DNA of 64,000 bases from assembly GCA_015075745.1 (NCBI GenBank), contig JABTTW010000002.1, positions 62,001 through 126,000 on the forward strand, in the 5' to 3' direction. Both the position numbers and the translations under genes were made by a program. The stretch comes from Planctomycetia bacterium (GTDB lineage: Bacteria > Planctomycetota > Phycisphaerae > UBA1845 > UTPLA1). Below the pieces are notes generated by a model. The model was not told where the DNA came from. It saw only the letters and a program-made list of their open reading frames with translations, and did no database searches. Below, piece after piece: positions 30,443-38,330 of this stretch. The first letter of the stretch is position 1. Each line of letters begins with the position of its first letter.

Positions 30443-31636
30443 ATGTCCTCTACCTTTGAACCACTGCTCATTACCGAAAAAGAATCGCTGGCGGGCCTTT
30501 GCAAACGCCTTGCCGAGGCCGGTTCATTTGCTTTCGACACCGAGTTCGTCGGTGAAGACAGTTACCACCCGGAAGTATGCCTGATACAGGTCGCCACGCA
30601 TGAGTTCCACGCCCTGATAGATCCCATCGTCGGGCAATTGGACCTCGGCTGCTTCTGGGATTTGCTGATTGACCCGAAAATTGAAATCCTCGTTCACGCC
30701 GGCTCGGAAGACTTGTCCATTTGCTATAAGCAGACCGGCAAGTGCCCCACCAACCTGGTCGATCTTCAGATCGCCGCCGGTTTCTGCGGCATGGGCCATC
30801 CGATCAGTCTCGGCCGACTCGTCACGCAAACTCTCCAGAAGAAGGTCCACAAGTCGCAGACCCTGACTGACTGGCGGCGGCGCCCGTTCACCGATGAGCA
30901 GCTTACCTACGCCATCGAGGACGTGATATTTCTGCCCGAAGCCTATAAAGAGATTCGCGGGAAGGTCGAAGAGCTCGGCAGGTGGGATTGGGTGATGGAA
31001 GAGTGCGAGGCCCTTTGCGCTTCTGTTACTTCGGCGACGACCGATCCCGAAAAGCCGCTGCGGCGAATGCGCGGCACCGCCTCCATGTCCGGCAGGCAAC
31101 TCGCCCTGCTCGCCGCCATTTTGAAGCAGCGCGAGGAGTTGGCGATTAAGAACAACCGCCCTGCCCGCGCCGTGATGAAGGATCATCTCGCCATCGAGCT
31201 GGCCCGCCGCGGCTGGTCGGACATCGAAAAGATGCGCAGCCTTCGCGGCCTCACCATTTCCAATGCCGACCTCCGCAGCATCGGACAGGCCATCGAGGCC
31301 GCCAAGAAACTGCCCCCCGAAGCCTGGCCGGAAATGAAAGTCGACGACACCCCTCCCGAGGAAGACGTCCTCCTCGCCTTCATCACCGCCGTGCTGAGGG
31401 CCCACTGCGATCACATCGATTTGGCCTATTCGCTCCTCTCCACCCGGGCCGACATCAAGAAACTCATCCGTGCGACCGATATGACCGACGCCTCGGCCGA
31501 CGGCTCGAGCCTCCGGCGCGGCTGGCGGGCCGTTGCGGTCGGCGATCTGCTCACCCGTGTTCTGTCCGGCGAAGCCGCGGTTCGTGTCAACGGCAAGGAC
31601 GGCACCCGAAGATTGGTCGTTGAGCCGGGCAACTAA
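30443..31636 (+). CDS. rnd: Ribonuclease D
   Basis: 397 residues. A 3'-5' exoribonuclease of the DEDD family for tRNA and small RNA 3' ends. The exonuclease residues are visible in FAFDTEFVGE (Asp, Glu), HAGSEDLSICYK (Asp) and YAIEDVIFLPEAY (Tyr and Asp). A helical HRDC domain follows near residue 215-295 (SGRQLALLAAILKQREELAIKNNRPARAVM). The ATG at 30443 is chosen over a longer frame. It is followed by the EIIA-like gene after 21 nt. Confidence 0.92.
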   Translation: MSSTFEPLLITEKESLAGLCKRLAEAGSFAFDTEFVGEDSYHPEVCLIQVATHEFHALIDPIVGQLDLGCFWDLLIDPKIEILVHAGSEDLSICYKQTGKCPTNLVDLQIAAGFCGMGHPISLGRLVTQTLQKKVHKSQTLTDWRRRPFTDEQLTYAIEDVIFLPEAYKEIRGKVEELGRWDWVMEECEALCASVTSATTDPEKPLRRMRGTASMSGRQLALLAAILKQREELAIKNNRPARAVMKDHLAIELARRGWSDIEKMRSLRGLTISNADLRSIGQAIEAAKKLPPEAWPEMKVDDTPPEEDVLLAFITAVLRAHCDHIDLAYSLLSTRADIKKLIRATDMTDASADGSSLRRGWRAVAVGDLLTRVLSGEAAVRVNGKDGTRRLVVEPGN

Positions 31637-31657
31637 TTTTCCCGCCGAGGGCGAGTC

Positions 31658-32344
31658 GTGCCGCAAACCATTTTAACAGTCAGGCAGGTCGCCGCGGGTC
31701 TCCACTTGTCGGTTCGCGAGGTCGTTCGCTTGGCCGAGGCGAAGGCGTTACCCGGCCAGTTCGTCCGCGGCCAATGGCAATTTCGCGCCGGGGAGATCAG
31801 CAACTGGATCGAAGCGAATCTCCATACGCTGCCCGATCACCGGCGTCGGGATCGACACCCGGTCGAGCGCGCCGACCTTCTCATCTCCAACATTCTCACG
31901 GAGGGCTCTATTGCCATCGACGTCATGGCGAAGACAAAATCCTCGGTCCTCCGAGAGCTGGCCGTCCATGCGGCGGAGGCCGACGAATTCGTGGACATGC
32001 AATCGCTGCTCGCGACGCTTCAGGAGCGCGAGGCAGCCGGCTCCACCGCCCTTCAGGACGGCATCGCCGTTCCCCACCCCGCGAGGCCCTTTTACACAAA
32101 TGGCTCGCTCGTCGTCGCCTTGCGAACTTCTCAAGGGGTATATTTCGGCCAGCGCGACGGCGGCGCCAGCGATCTGTTCTTCCTCGTCTGCTGCCCCACT
32201 CATACCGAACACCTGCTCGTCCTCGGCCGATTGTGCCGTCTGCTGATCGATCGAGCGCTTCAGGAAGCTCTCCGCGCCGCGCAATCGCCGCGGGAGTTTC
32301 ACGACGCACTCTGCGCCGCCGAGCGTGCCCTGTGCGCCGAGTGA
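31658..32344 (+). CDS. PTS EIIA-type regulator with N-terminal helix-turn-helix
   Basis: 228 residues from a GTG. Residues 3-55 form a small DNA-binding fold of the excisionase/MerR kind (LTVRQVAAGLHLSVREVVRLAEAKALPG). The rest is a PtsN/fructose-type EIIA domain from about residue 75 to 225. The phosphorylatable His sits in IAVPHPARPF. DNA-binding plus EIIA suggests a regulator that answers to the phosphotransferase state; the link is inferred. Co-directional with rnd upstream. Confidence 0.85.
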   Translation: MPQTILTVRQVAAGLHLSVREVVRLAEAKALPGQFVRGQWQFRAGEISNWIEANLHTLPDHRRRDRHPVERADLLISNILTEGSIAIDVMAKTKSSVLRELAVHAAEADEFVDMQSLLATLQEREAAGSTALQDGIAVPHPARPFYTNGSLVVALRTSQGVYFGQRDGGASDLFFLVCCPTHTEHLLVLGRLCRLLIDRALQEALRAAQSPREFHDALCAAERALCAE

Positions 32345-32569
32345 TCGGTTTCCAGACCCGCTCTCGACCGCGCCTTGACCTCCTGCACACCGAAAACTTA
32401 CTATGTAGACCTGCCATCTCCCGAAATCCTCAAATCGCGGAGCCGGCGGCTGGCGCAGTCCGCGGATGTCTGCGCGAACAAGGTGCCCGGATGCGGCATG
32501 GGGGGTTTCCTGCCGCCCAGCTCCGGCTGTCCTCCGCGGACAGTGATAAAAATGTCGACGCTAGGATTC

Positions 32570-33439
32570 ATGTCAACGACCACCCATTTCGACGCCGGTC
32601 GCGCTGTCTCCACTTTTCGCGAGGCCGCCAAGCTCAACCTCGGCGAGCCGACGCGCCAGGGTTCCGTCGTCCGCCTGCCGGGCTACGGTCAGGTCGTCAT
32701 GACCGGCGACCTGCACGGCAACAAGAAGAACTTCGCCAAGCTCACCAAGTACGCCATGCTGGAGCGGACACCCGCGCGCCACGTCATCCTGCACGAGATG
32801 GTGCACGCCGAGAAGCAAGGCGATGCCATCGATCCCTCCCACGAGTTGATCTACCTCGCCGCCCAGTACAAGTGCGAGTTCCCCGAGCAGGTGCACTTCC
32901 TTCAGTCGAACCATGAACTGGCCCAGCTCACAGGCTACCCGATCGCCAAGAACGGCCGCCTGGTGCTCAACGACTTCAATGACTCAGTGGCCATGGCTTA
33001 CGGCGGTGATCGCTCCGCCGAAGTTCTCGATGCCATGAACGAGTTCATCGCCTCCTTCGCCCTGGCCGCCGTCACCGAAAATGGCGTGTGGATGTCCCAC
33101 TCGCTCCCCAGCGTTCACGACATGCCGACCTTCGATCCCGAGATCTTCGGCCGGGTCGTGACCCTTGACGACCTGCGAGACAACAAGACGATCTTCAACC
33201 TTGTCTGGGGCCGCCGGCATACGGCCGAGCAGCTCGCCCAGCTCGCTGAGATGCTCGGCGTGAAGATCTTTATCACCGGTCACCAGCCCCAGGAGATGGG
33301 TTTCACCGTCGAGTTCGATCGGCTGATCATTTTGGCCAGCGACCACAACCACGGCGTGTTTCTTCCCTTCGACCTTTCCAAGCCACTTACGGTTGAAGAC
33401 CTCGTCAACAACCTCCGCAAGTTCGTCGCCATCGCCTAA
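32570..33439 (+). CDS. Metallophosphoesterase-family protein
   Basis: 289 residues; an ATG at 32570 with AGGA close by is chosen, another lies at 32552. Metal-binding motifs: MTGDLHGNKKNFAKL near the N-terminus, SNHELAQL in the middle and ITGHQPQEMG near the C-terminus, matching the GDxHG...GNH...GHxxx plan with Ser for Gly in the second. It acts on phosphate esters or nucleotides, substrate unknown. The preceding stretch of the open frame is not supported. Confidence 0.8.
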   Translation: MSTTTHFDAGRAVSTFREAAKLNLGEPTRQGSVVRLPGYGQVVMTGDLHGNKKNFAKLTKYAMLERTPARHVILHEMVHAEKQGDAIDPSHELIYLAAQYKCEFPEQVHFLQSNHELAQLTGYPIAKNGRLVLNDFNDSVAMAYGGDRSAEVLDAMNEFIASFALAAVTENGVWMSHSLPSVHDMPTFDPEIFGRVVTLDDLRDNKTIFNLVWGRRHTAEQLAQLAEMLGVKIFITGHQPQEMGFTVEFDRLIILASDHNHGVFLPFDLSKPLTVEDLVNNLRKFVAIA

Positions 33440-33514
33440 ACGCTCTGTTCGCCGTTTCGCGAGGAACTATCTGCACTCCTCCGATGCACGCGCGCATTCA
33501 CGCAGCGCCGTTAA

Positions 33515-35105
33515 CCCGAATATTTCATCAGGTCGGCGTTGAATAGGAATAGAAAAAGCCTCGAAGCCTTGTAGACTGGGGTTTCTTAAGAACATTCCGG
33601 TCCATAGGCAGGGAGGCTTTTTCGTGACAGACTGTAACAGCAAACCGATGTTCTTTTCCAGTCTCGGCCGCAAGAAAATCGTGGCCGATTTCACAGGCGG
33701 AACGCTCACCTCAGACGCCGGGGGTCTGCTGCTTCGGGAGGTCGAGCGGCGTCTGGGCCTGGTCGATCAACTGGCCGGGGTCATCAACGACCCGCGTGAT
33801 CCGGCCCGAATTCAACATGACCAGCGGGTCATGCTGGCCCAGCGCATCTTTGCCATTGCGATGGGCTACGAAGATCTCAACGACCATCAAGCCCTGCGGA
33901 GCGATCCCGTGCTGGCGGTCCTGACCGGGCGGCCGCCGAGCGCGGATGAGCCGCTGGCCAGCAGTCCGACCTTGTGCCGGCTGGAGAACCGCGTCACGCG
34001 CGGCGACCTGGCACGAATGTCGCGTGTGCTGGTGGAGCAGTTCATCGCGTCCTATGAATCGCCGCCGGAGGAATTGATCCTCGACTTCGACGCGACCGAC
34101 GATCCGATCCACGGCAACCAGGAAGGCCGCTTCTTCCACGGCTATTACGACCACCACTGCTTCCTACCGCTGTATGTGTTCTGCGGCTCGCGGCTGCTGG
34201 TCTCCTACCTGCGGCCCAGCAACATCGACGGGGCCCATCACGCCTGGCCCATCCTGAAGCTGCTGGTGCAGCGCTTGCGACAGGCGTGGCCCGGGGTGCG
34301 GATCATCGTCCGCGGGGATTCCGGCTTCTGCCGCCGGCGAATGATGAAATGGTGCGACCGGCACGGCGTCAAGTACGTGCTGGGCCTGGCCCGCAACACC
34401 GTCCTGGAGAAAGCGGCCGAGTCCTTCATGCAGGCGGCCGAGGCCCAGTTCGCCACCACGCAGCAGAAGGTGCGGAACTTCCACGAGATCGAGTACGCGG
34501 CGCAGACCTGGGATCGCCCGCGCCGCGTGATCGTCAAGGCCGAGCGGCTGGTTCAGGGGCCCAACGTTCGATTCGTGGTGACCAACCTGACCGACCGCAC
34601 GCCGAACGATATCTACGACGGTCTGTACACGGCCCGCGGCGACATGGAGAACCGCATCAAGGAGCAGCAGCTCGGGCTCTTCGCCGATCGCACCAGTTGC
34701 CACGCCTTCCTGGCCAATCAGTTCCGGCTGCTGTTGTCCTCGGCGGCCTACGTCCTGGTGGAAACGCTGCGCCGCACGGCCCTGGCCGGCACCGAACTGG
34801 CCGAGGCCCAGGTGAACACCATTCGCCTGAAACTCCTCAAGGTCGCCGCGCGGGTGGTCGTCTCCGTGCGCCGCGTCGTACTGCGACTGTCGAGCAGCTG
34901 CCCCCTGCAGGACCTGTGGCGATCCCTGGTTCCACGACTCCGCCTGATCCCGCCCGCCCCATCATGACCCGAAAAACAACCTGATCACCGCTTGGGGGTA
35001 AGGGGGCCCTGCGCGCTCCAACCTCCACCTTCGTCCCTCCGCTCACGCACAAAGCCGAAAAACTCCGTCCATCACCATTCGAAGATCACTGATGAAATAT
35101 GCGGG
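33515..35105 (+). mobile_element. IS1380-type insertion sequence with TTAA target duplication
   Basis: The element is about 1591 bp. Its ends are CCCGAATATTTCATCAG on the left and, in reverse, CCCGCATATTTCATCAG on the right, a 17-bp inverted repeat with one mismatch. Both ends are flanked directly by TTAA (33511-33514 and 35106-35109), a 4-bp target duplication. The single transposase gene occupies most of it. TTAA duplication fits this IS family and its recognised relation to piggyBac elements. Confidence 0.88.
33624..34967 (+). CDS. IS1380-family transposase
   Basis: 447 residues from a GTG with GGGAGG 7 nt upstream. DDE-type catalytic core is visible as DFDATDDPIHG, RGDSGFCRR and ENRIKEQQLG. 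The N-terminal part has the DNA-binding type sequence SDAGGLLLREVERRLGLVDQ. The frame is intact and the inverted repeats are intact, so the element looks potentially active. Confidence 0.93.
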   Translation: MTDCNSKPMFFSSLGRKKIVADFTGGTLTSDAGGLLLREVERRLGLVDQLAGVINDPRDPARIQHDQRVMLAQRIFAIAMGYEDLNDHQALRSDPVLAVLTGRPPSADEPLASSPTLCRLENRVTRGDLARMSRVLVEQFIASYESPPEELILDFDATDDPIHGNQEGRFFHGYYDHHCFLPLYVFCGSRLLVSYLRPSNIDGAHHAWPILKLLVQRLRQAWPGVRIIVRGDSGFCRRRMMKWCDRHGVKYVLGLARNTVLEKAAESFMQAAEAQFATTQQKVRNFHEIEYAAQTWDRPRRVIVKAERLVQGPNVRFVVTNLTDRTPNDIYDGLYTARGDMENRIKEQQLGLFADRTSCHAFLANQFRLLLSSAAYVLVETLRRTALAGTELAEAQVNTIRLKLLKVAARVVVSVRRVVLRLSSSCPLQDLWRSLVPRLRLIPPAPS

Positions 35106-35188
35106 TTAAGCCATCTCGACGGTACGGCCAGTTACACGACAAATTGTCAAAACGGAATTGGCGAGACCCCGACTGCCAACAGCGCAAA

Positions 35189-35211
35189 CCGCCACCCAGG
35201 ATGGGTGGCGG
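35189..35211 (-). terminator. Hairpin terminator candidate after the PilZ gene
   Basis: CCGCCACCC pairs perfectly with GGGTGGCGG over a 5-nt loop. On the minus strand the stem is followed by TTT, and it lies about 27 nt after the PilZ stop. Confidence 0.55.
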
Positions 35212-35237
35212 CTCCATGGGAGGCCCCCTAATTTGCG

Positions 35238-35675
35238 TTAGACGGGTAGGAGCTGCGGCACGTCGAATCGAAGCGCGAAGTTGACGCGGTCGTCGTCCTC
35301 GCCGTGAACATGCATCTCCGTGCGAACCACGGTGCCATAACCGAGGCTTTTGGAAATCTGCTGCGACCTGAGCAGTGCGCCCGCAGTCGTATTAGCCAGG
35401 CGAGCCTCGAAGCGCTGGCCGACGGCTAGGCCGAAGCCGATCGGGGCGCTGGCGTGAATCCCCGCGTCGGAGACGTTGTTGATCTTGCAGCGCATCGTCG
35501 TTTCAGACTCCACCTCGATCAGCCAGAGATCGCAGGCGATTTCCCGGCGGGTGTAGTCTCGCTGGTCAAGACGATTGGAGCGTGGTGTTCCTGTTGCGGT
35601 CCAGGCTTCGAATGCGGGCGGGCTGGCGACGTGTGTACCGCCAATGGGGATGGGAGTCGGCAAGTGAGAGGACAT
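35238..35675 (-). CDS. PilZ-domain protein (c-di-GMP binding candidate)
   Basis: 145 residues. After a 40-residue low-complexity start, the PilZ pattern begins: RREIACDLWLIEVES with its Arg pair, then NNVSDAGIHASAPIGF, which corresponds to the (D/N)xSxxG motif. A beta-strand core follows with a C-terminal RFDVP. c-di-GMP binding is inferred from the family. GGAGAC lies before the start. A strong promoter and about 260-nt leader sit upstream. Confidence 0.8.
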   Translation of the reverse strand: MSSHLPTPIPIGGTHVASPPAFEAWTATGTPRSNRLDQRDYTRREIACDLWLIEVESETTMRCKINNVSDAGIHASAPIGFGLAVGQRFEARLANTTAGALLRSQQISKSLGYGTVVRTEMHVHGEDDDRVNFALRFDVPQLLPV

Positions 35676-36028
35676 GTGGGTCTCCTTCCAGTTGGGCCCC
35701 CCGTGACTTTAGTGCCTTTCACGGCACGAAACGCGGAGGGCATCCAAGCCTTGTTAGGACTATGCCACGAACTTCGGCAAACCGTGTACTTGACTTGGGC
35801 GGCGAAGTTTGGCGAAAAAGCCAGAGGTCGCCCACGGCATGCGAAGCCCGTTCCCCTCATGTTCGGAATCCGGCGATTTTGATGGTTGTAGCTGCCGACA
35901 GGATCGCCGATTCCGTCTCGACACTATCCTGCATATACAGAATGAATTATACAGCGCGCCCCGACTTCGTCAATTAAATCCGGGGGCCCTCCCCGTCCAT
36001 CCGAGGCCCACGATACGGGGCGGCCCGA
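35676..36028 (-). other. Long leader and upstream region of the PilZ gene
   Basis: The 353 bases upstream of the PilZ start hold a promoter at 35946-35973 and a leader of roughly 260 nt. The leader is GC-rich with many possible stems, for example around CGTGCCGTGAAAGGCAC. No known riboswitch consensus was matched by eye. Confidence 0.4.
35946..35973 (-). promoter_or_regulatory. Near-consensus sigma-70 promoter for the PilZ gene
   Basis: On the minus strand TTGACG (35973-35968) and TATAAT (35951-35946) are separated by 16 nt. Both boxes are near-consensus. Confidence 0.7.
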
Positions 36029-37351
36029 TCAACGGATAACGGCGTTATCAGTAGTGATATCGAACCTGACACGACCGGAAACGATGGTCATGACCGGCCG
36101 CGCACCGAGTTCCCATCCCTCGTAGGGGCAGTTGCGGCTCTTGGATTGAAAGCGGGAAACGTCCACCCGCCACGGGCGGCCGGGGTCGATGACCGTGATG
36201 TCCGCGTCGGCGCCGTCGCTAAGCGTGCCCTTGGCGATTCCGAGAATTCGGGCGGGGTTGATGGTGAGCATGGCAATCAACTTCGGCCAGTCGATGTGCC
36301 CCGGCGCGATCAGCGCCTTTTCAAAAAGGGCCAGCGCCGCGTCAAGTCCGACGATGCCAAAAGGCGCCGCGACGAAATCGAGCTCCTTCTCCTCGACGCC
36401 GTGCGGGGCGTGGTCGGTGACCAGACAATCAATCGTGCCGTCGATGACCCCCTGAATGCAGGCATCGACGTCCCTTTGCGTGCGCAGCGGCGGGTTCATC
36501 TTGTAATTGGTGTCGTATTCGGCGACGGCCTCTTCGGTGAGCATCAGGTGATGCGGACAGACTTCGCTTGTGATGCGGACTCCACGCTTCTTTCCCTCTC
36601 GAACGAGACTCACGGCCCCCGCGGTCGAGATGTGCGCCACGTGGTATCGGGCATTCGTCTCCGCTGCCAGGGCGATGTCCCGCTGGATCATCAGTTCCTC
36701 CGCCAGCGCGGGAATGCCCGGCAGGCCGATGCGCGTCGCGGTGTAGCCCGCGTTCATGACGCCGCCGCCGGCGAGCTCGGCGTTTTCGCAGTGCTGGATA
36801 AGGGGCTTGTCAAACATCTTCGCGTATTGAAGCGCCTGAAACATCACGGAGGCGTGGGCCACGCCGCAGCCGTCGTCGGAAAAGGCCACAGCACCGGCAC
36901 GAACCATCTGCCCCATCTCGGCCAGTTCCTTGCCGGCTCTCGCCTTGGTGATCGCGCCGATGGGAAAGACATTGCAAAGCCCCGCGCGCGCCGACTGGCG
37001 ATAGACGAATTCGATCATCGCCTCGGTGTCAATCGCCGGTTGCGTATTGGGCATACAGGCGATCGAGGTGAACCCCCCCGCCACCGCCGCGGCGGTGCCG
37101 GACGCGATGGTCTCCTCGTCTTCATTGCCGGGCTCGCGCAGGTGGACATGCATGTCGATGAGCCCCGGCGCGACGATCTTTCCCGTGGCGTCGATGATCG
37201 TGGCGGTCGGCGGATGCGGCTTGGCGGTTCCACCAGAGCGCGGCGTGATGGCGGAAACTTTTCCGTCGGTGACGACGACATCCGCAACGGCGTCAAGATT
37301 CTGCGATGGATCGATGACCCTTCCGCCCTTGATGACCAGGGTGGCGTTCAA
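36029..37351 (-). CDS. pyrC: Dihydroorotase
   Basis: 440 residues from a TTG with a GGAGGG site 7 nt upstream; an ATG 15 nt further upstream (37366) is the alternative. The enzyme closes carbamoyl aspartate to dihydroorotate in pyrimidine synthesis. Zinc-amidohydrolase motifs of the class I DHOase are visible: DMHVHLREPG, FSDDG, IQHCEN, HVAHISTAGAV and VTDHAPHG. The chain length fits the multidomain-independent bacterial form. No pyrimidine genes lie next to it. Confidence 0.9.
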   Translation of the reverse strand: MNATLVIKGGRVIDPSQNLDAVADVVVTDGKVSAITPRSGGTAKPHPPTATIIDATGKIVAPGLIDMHVHLREPGNEDEETIASGTAAAVAGGFTSIACMPNTQPAIDTEAMIEFVYRQSARAGLCNVFPIGAITKARAGKELAEMGQMVRAGAVAFSDDGCGVAHASVMFQALQYAKMFDKPLIQHCENAELAGGGVMNAGYTATRIGLPGIPALAEELMIQRDIALAAETNARYHVAHISTAGAVSLVREGKKRGVRITSEVCPHHLMLTEEAVAEYDTNYKMNPPLRTQRDVDACIQGVIDGTIDCLVTDHAPHGVEEKELDFVAAPFGIVGLDAALALFEKALIAPGHIDWPKLIAMLTINPARILGIAKGTLSDGADADITVIDPGRPWRVDVSRFQSKSRNCPYEGWELGARPVMTIVSGRVRFDITTDNAVIR

Positions 37352-37649
37352 TGAGCAGCCCTCCATGTGCTGGGTCCAAAGGTCCGCCGGGCCTCCGCGG
37401 CGCCGGCATCCAACCATGACGAACTTGTACTCGGTCGCCGGATCGGCCGAAAGATGGCGCGGACCGACCCTTGGCAATCAGTCGCATCATAAGGCAATGC
37501 AAGGGGTTATCGTCGAGACGCGAAGATGGGTATCCGGGAGTGGCTCAGGAATTCCGCAAACGCGGTGCCACCGGAGGACCGACAATACTTATAATGGATT
37601 AAGTCGGTAGCGCCGGCAAAGGTTAGGCAAGCCAAACAGGAGTCGCGTA

Positions 37650-38264
37650 GTGATCAAGCAAAACGGAATGCGTTTGGGACTTCGGGTGACGATTTCGGCG
37701 GCAGCCGTCGCGCTCTTGTGCGGCAGCGTATCCGCTCAAACGACGACCCCCACAACGACTCCCACGACCACAACCACGACCCCGGATTTGAACCAGCTCC
37801 TCCAGCAGTTCGGAGGTCTCTTCGGTCTCGGCGGCACCTCAGGCATCACAACGACGCCAAGCACGACCGACACGACCACCGGAACCACAACGGGTACGAC
37901 GACTGGAACAGACACCGGGACAGGCATGGGTACGGGGCCGCAGCCGACGATCATCGGCAATCAGTTCACAACGACGACCGGTGGCGCGCTTGCTTTGCGA
38001 CGACCGGGCCTGATGATTCAACATTCATTCGCCGTACAGAACGGCACCGAGACTATTCCTGGCGACTTCGTCGATACGCCGAGCTTCGCCCGTGCGACGG
38101 TCGACGAGATCGCCCTGAACTTTCTTGACACCATCAGCAGCTTGATTCAGTCTCTTAATCTGCTCGGTTCGGCCGGCGACATTTTTAATCCCGGCGGTTC
38201 ACCGGGCGGCGGCTTCACCGGCGCAGCGACGACCGGCGGCGGAACGACGACGCCGATTTCCTGA
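37650..38264 (+). CDS. Secreted Thr-rich low-complexity protein
   Basis: 204 residues from a GTG with AGGAG upstream and a TATAAT at 37590-37595. A signal peptide ends near VSAQ at about residue 30. Thr-rich stretches with Pro and Gly occupy much of 31-120. A more ordered hydrophobic segment (NFLDTISSLIQSLNLLGSAGDIF) lies near the end, and the C-terminus is Gly/Thr-rich. No family recognised; a surface or cell-wall role is only inferred. A strong terminator follows. Confidence 0.65.
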   Translation: MIKQNGMRLGLRVTISAAAVALLCGSVSAQTTTPTTTPTTTTTTPDLNQLLQQFGGLFGLGGTSGITTTPSTTDTTTGTTTGTTTGTDTGTGMGTGPQPTIIGNQFTTTTGGALALRRPGLMIQHSFAVQNGTETIPGDFVDTPSFARATVDEIALNFLDTISSLIQSLNLLGSAGDIFNPGGSPGGGFTGAATTGGGTTTPIS

Positions 38265-38298
38265 CGAAGGCCACCTTCGTATTCAAGAAATGACACGA

Positions 38299-38330
38299 AG
38301 AGCCCCGGGAGTTTCTCCGGGGCTCTTTTT
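38299..38330. terminator. Rho-independent terminator
   Basis: A 10-bp stem (AGAGCCCCGG with CCGGGGCTCT) with an 8-nt loop and a T-tract on the plus strand. It ends exactly at the stop of the minus-strand permease gene and serves the Thr-rich gene; it may act in both directions. Confidence 0.85.

Noticed and set aside
35676..35945. c-di-GMP riboswitch in the PilZ leader
   Set aside because: The GEMM consensus was looked for and not matched by eye.
36146..37354. Plus-strand open frame opposite pyrC
   Set aside because: It overlaps the dihydroorotase fully and shows no motifs.
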